The translations under genes were made by a program, and so were the position numbers. The notes under the pieces are model-generated. The model was given only the letters and a program-made list of their open reading frames with translations, was not told the origin of the DNA and made no database searches. Shown here in pieces: positions 6,147 to 8,061 of a DNA stretch of 8,061 bases. Source of the DNA: JBBAGE01 sp041655055 (lineage in GTDB: Bacteria; Pseudomonadota; Alphaproteobacteria; Rhodobacterales; Rhodobacteraceae); NCBI GenBank assembly GCA_041655055.1, contig JBBAGE010000112.1, forward strand, positions 1 to 8,061, in the 5' to 3' direction. Numbering within the stretch: position 1 is the stretch's first letter; the number at the start of each line of letters is the position of its first letter.

Positions 6147-6905
6147 ATGGGCAAAGTCGTCCAATTCCTGAAAAACGTGATGGCTGCGGCATTTACCCCC
6201 TTCAATCTGCTGTTATGGTTCGCAATCACCGCTGTCGTGACGGTGGCGGCGCCCTTTGGCACGGCGGATATTTCCCTTGGACTGCGTGCCGCCTATTGGG
6301 GTGGGGTGGCGCTGGTCACAGGCGTGCTGGGCTATGCGCTGCGCTCGCTGCTGTGTGAATTACGCCCGGATGATGGCCTGCTCGCGCGGGCATTGTCGCT
6401 ATCAGCGCTGATGGCGGTGCTGGTGACGCCGCTGATTTTGGTGGTCGCGCAATGGACCGCCCCCTATCGCAGCGGGCCGGTCACATCGCATTTCACGATC
6501 GCGATTTCGGTTTTTATGATCACCGGGGGCCTTGAATTCGTGCGCTCGCGCAGCTTTGCACCGCGCCGCGCCGAGCGGCCACGCCTGTTGGCGCGGCTGC
6601 CGGAAAATCTTTGGGGCGAGGTGATCCGGCTGTCGTCCAACGATCATTATGTCGAAGTCTGCACCGATCGGGGCTGCGATTCCATTTTGATCCGGTTTTC
6701 CGACGCGCTGGCCGAACTTGACGGTGTGGACGGATTACAGGTCCACCGCTCGCATTGGGTGGCACGCCACGCGATCCGGCAGAGCGCGCGCGAAGGCGGC
6801 CGGGTGTTTCTGGAATTGATCGATGGGTCGCGTGTGCCGGTCAGCCGTGGTTATCTTGCGGCCGTGCGCGAAGCGGGTATTTTGGAAAAGATCCCCGCCG
6901 CATAG
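6147..6905 (+). CDS. Membrane-anchored LytTR-domain DNA-binding regulator
   Basis: This 252-residue protein has about four hydrophobic helices (roughly 19-36, 44-69, 82-103, 113-132), a short Arg-rich linker (133-150) and a C-terminal LytTR domain (about 153-247). LytTR marks seen are SNDHYVEV (164-171), the QVHRSHWV turn (198-205), and PVSRGY (231-236). LytTR domains bind DNA as in AgrA and LytR. There is no receiver domain and no phosphorylatable Asp site, so this is not a classical response regulator. A membrane-tethered one-component regulator that senses something at or in the membrane is the simplest reading. ATG 6147 has AGGA 8 bases upstream. It is separated by 192 bases from folD and probably has its own promoter. 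Its targets are unknown; the PRC-barrel gene 144 bases downstream is a candidate by position only. Confidence 0.85.
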   Translation: MGKVVQFLKNVMAAAFTPFNLLLWFAITAVVTVAAPFGTADISLGLRAAYWGGVALVTGVLGYALRSLLCELRPDDGLLARALSLSALMAVLVTPLILVVAQWTAPYRSGPVTSHFTIAISVFMITGGLEFVRSRSFAPRRAERPRLLARLPENLWGEVIRLSSNDHYVEVCTDRGCDSILIRFSDALAELDGVDGLQVHRSHWVARHAIRQSAREGGRVFLELIDGSRVPVSRGYLAAVREAGILEKIPAA

Positions 6906-6943
6906 CCTTTTTTCCAAGCGATTACGCCAATTTGTGCGCTGCG

Positions 6944-6960
6944 CTTGCCGCGCCGGCAAG
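6944..6960 (+). terminator. Hairpin after the LytTR gene, possible terminator
   Basis: CTTGCCG (6944-6950) and CGGCAAG (6954-6960) pair perfectly in seven pairs around a CGC loop, 38 bases after the stop codon. No T run follows, although six T lie earlier at 6908-6913. It could end the LytTR transcript weakly. It also lies just upstream of the stress-type promoter of the next gene. Confidence 0.35.
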
Positions 6961-6967
6961 GGATGCC

Positions 6968-6992
6968 GGAACAAAATCGCCGACTTTCCGTT
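6968..6992 (+). promoter_or_regulatory. EcfG-type (general stress) promoter of the PRC-barrel gene
   Basis: GGAAC (6968-6972), exactly 16 bases, then CGTT (6989-6992). This is a full match to the GGAAC-N16/17-CGTT pattern of promoters used by the alphaproteobacterial general stress sigma factor EcfG. It lies in a non-coding spacer in the right orientation, with an expected start near 7000 and a leader of about 50 bases. The other GGAAC occurrences I checked in the window (near 457, 2920, 2926 and 3011) lack a spaced CGTT. Whether this organism has EcfG and PhyR cannot be seen here. Confidence 0.6.
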
Positions 6993-7008
6993 TGCTTGGT
7001 GAGCTTCG

Positions 7009-7021
7009 TCACATGTTGTGA
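7009..7021 (+). repeat. 5-3-5 palindrome in the leader of the PRC-barrel gene
   Basis: TCACA-TGT-TGTGA is a perfect inverted repeat a few bases after the expected transcription start. GTGA at 6999-7002 could instead pair with its left arm, so two exclusive hairpins are possible. It may be a repressor site or an RNA element. Confidence 0.3.
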
Positions 7022-7037
7022 TCGAGGCATGACCTTT

Positions 7038-7052
7038 GGAGGATAAGTGATG
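7038..7052 (+). promoter_or_regulatory. Strong ribosome binding site of the PRC-barrel gene
   Basis: GGAGGA (7038-7043) lies 6 bases before ATG 7050. It is the closest match to the ideal sequence in the window and fixes the start directly before a good signal peptide. Confidence 0.8.
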
Positions 7053-8061
7053 AACAGGCTATTGGCAACAACTGCAGTGGTGCTTGTATTTGCCCTGCCG
7101 GTAAGCGCGCAGACCCCCGATCCCGCCCCCGCGCCGGAAGCATCCGCGAATTTCGAAACAGATATGAACACCGGCTATTATCAGGCCATGCAGCCCGGCG
7201 ATCTGCGCGCAAGCGATCTGATCGGGGCCGAAATCTTTACCCATCGCCATGATCAGGATGCCGTTGTGGGCGATGTCGGTCAGGCGCCCGAAGGTGTTCC
7301 TGCCGATGGCCAGCAGCTTGACACCCCACCCCCCGTCGCCGCCGATGGTGAACCCGTTGATGGGGCCGTTGTCGCCGACGATCCAATGACGGCGCAGACC
7401 ACGCCCGACGATCAGATGCGGATGGCTGCGGGCGAACTTGGCAATATGGACTCGATCGGTGAAATCAACGAGCTGATCATCGATCAGGATGGCACGATCC
7501 GCGCCGTGGTCGTCGATGTGGGTGGTTTCCTCGGGATGGGTGCGCGTCAGGTGGCACTTGACATGAGCCAGCTTGAATTCAGAACCGATATGCAAGATGA
7601 CAGCCAGGTCTATGTGATCACGCAGGTCGCTGCGCAAACGCTGGAAACCGCGCCGGAATTCACGGCCGAGCCGATGCAGCAAACCGATCAGGTTGATCCG
7701 ATGACCGAACCGCAGGCCGACGGTGCGCTGCCTGCCGATCGCGAACCCCTGCCGGATCAAAGTGATCAGGTCGTGACCGATGAGGCCGCGCCGATGCCCG
7801 CAGATGCGGTTGAACCCTGGCGCGCAGATCGCGAACGGTTGAACCGCCCGATGCTGGAACGCGAAGGCTATATGGTTGCCGAGGCTGGCAGCGTCTCGGT
7901 CGATAATCTGATCGGCGCGAATGTCTATGCGGTTGATGAAAACAACATTGGCAGCGTGAGTGACGTGGTCGTCGGCGAACAGGGCGAAGTCGAATATGTG
8001 GTGATCGATGTGGGCGGTTTCCTTGGCATCGGCAGCCGTTCGGTCGCGCTCGGCTTTGACG
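7050..8061 (+). CDS. Secreted protein with two PRC-barrel domains (3' end outside window)
   Basis: The frame is open from ATG 7050 to the window edge, 337 codons plus one base. Residues 1-20 form a signal peptide with a probable cut after VSA (20), so the protein is likely periplasmic or exported. Two PRC-barrel copies follow. Copy 1 begins at DLIGAEIF (56-63), is interrupted by an acidic Pro/Gly/Asp-rich insert (about 72-133), and resumes at GEINELIID to VVDVGGFLG (137-162). Copy 2 (285-337) is uninterrupted, with DNLIGANVY and VIDVGGFLGIGSR, and its end is cut off. A disordered acidic linker (about 203-270) joins them. Residues 21-337 hold 61 Asp/Glu, 13 Arg and no Lys. PRC-barrels are small beta folds found in the photosynthetic H subunit and RimM; in secreted alphaproteobacterial proteins their role is poorly known, and stress or envelope functions are only inferred. 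A stress-type promoter precedes it. Confidence 0.88.
   Translation, partial: MNRLLATTAVVLVFALPVSAQTPDPAPAPEASANFETDMNTGYYQAMQPGDLRASDLIGAEIFTHRHDQDAVVGDVGQAPEGVPADGQQLDTPPPVAADGEPVDGAVVADDPMTAQTTPDDQMRMAAGELGNMDSIGEINELIIDQDGTIRAVVVDVGGFLGMGARQVALDMSQLEFRTDMQDDSQVYVITQVAAQTLETAPEFTAEPMQQTDQVDPMTEPQADGALPADREPLPDQSDQVVTDEAAPMPADAVEPWRADRERLNRPMLEREGYMVAEAGSVSVDNLIGANVYAVDENNIGSVSDVVVGEQGEVEYVVIDVGGFLGIGSRSVALGFD

Noticed and set aside
4878..6262. Two overlapping minus-strand open frames (371 and 351 codons) across folD and the folD-LytTR spacer
   Set aside because: They overlap each other and folD, have low-complexity His/Arg or Ser/Arg composition, and no known domain. The spacer part alone does not support a gene.
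6884..6915. GGAAAAG / CTTTTTTCC as a terminator at the end of the LytTR gene
   Set aside because: The arms pair only with bulged T bases and the stem would be AT-rich and weak; the left arm lies in coding sequence.
7059..7760. A 233-codon minus-strand open frame within the PRC-barrel gene
   Set aside because: The plus-strand frame has a strong ribosome binding site, a signal peptide and two PRC-barrel motifs; the minus frame has none of these.

Overview
The window reads as a chromosomal segment of a GC-rich alphaproteobacterium, most likely Rhodobacterales (Rhodobacteraceae). The reasons are the tilS-ftsH gene order, an FtsH that begins at TTG with the Gly-Asn N-terminus I associate with this group, and a chorismate mutase of the short form I recall from it. 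This placement comes from remembered families, not from a search. All genes run on the plus strand. The coding density is ordinary and I see no mobile element, CRISPR array, tRNA or rRNA.

Layout. (1) 1-933 is the 3' part of tilS (tRNA-Ile lysidine synthetase), cut by the window edge. (2) 1015-2940 is ftsH, a membrane AAA+ zinc protease. It has a TTG start, a good ribosome binding site and a candidate heat-shock type promoter overlapping the tilS stop. A strong hairpin with a short T run follows it. (3) 3040-5954 is a compact three-gene group: fhs (formate-tetrahydrofolate ligase, TTG start), a monofunctional AroQ-type chorismate mutase, and folD. Fhs and FolD together interconvert formate and 5,10-methylene-tetrahydrofolate. 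The chorismate mutase between them belongs to aromatic amino acid synthesis. (4) 6147-6905 encodes a four-helix membrane protein with a C-terminal LytTR DNA-binding domain. (5) 7050 to the window end is a secreted or periplasmic protein with two PRC-barrel domains. It is open at the 3' end and so lacks a stop in the window. The region before it contains an exact match to the alphaproteobacterial general-stress (EcfG) promoter pattern, GGAAC-N16-CGTT.

The first five genes are housekeeping or central metabolism. The least ordinary part is the last 2 kb: a membrane-tethered LytTR regulator, then a lysine-free, very acidic PRC-barrel protein whose first barrel is interrupted by about 66 residues, with a stress-type promoter and a small palindrome in its leader. 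No stretch above 300 bases lacks a gene. The spacers (934-1014, 2941-3039, 5955-6146, 6906-7049) are described below.
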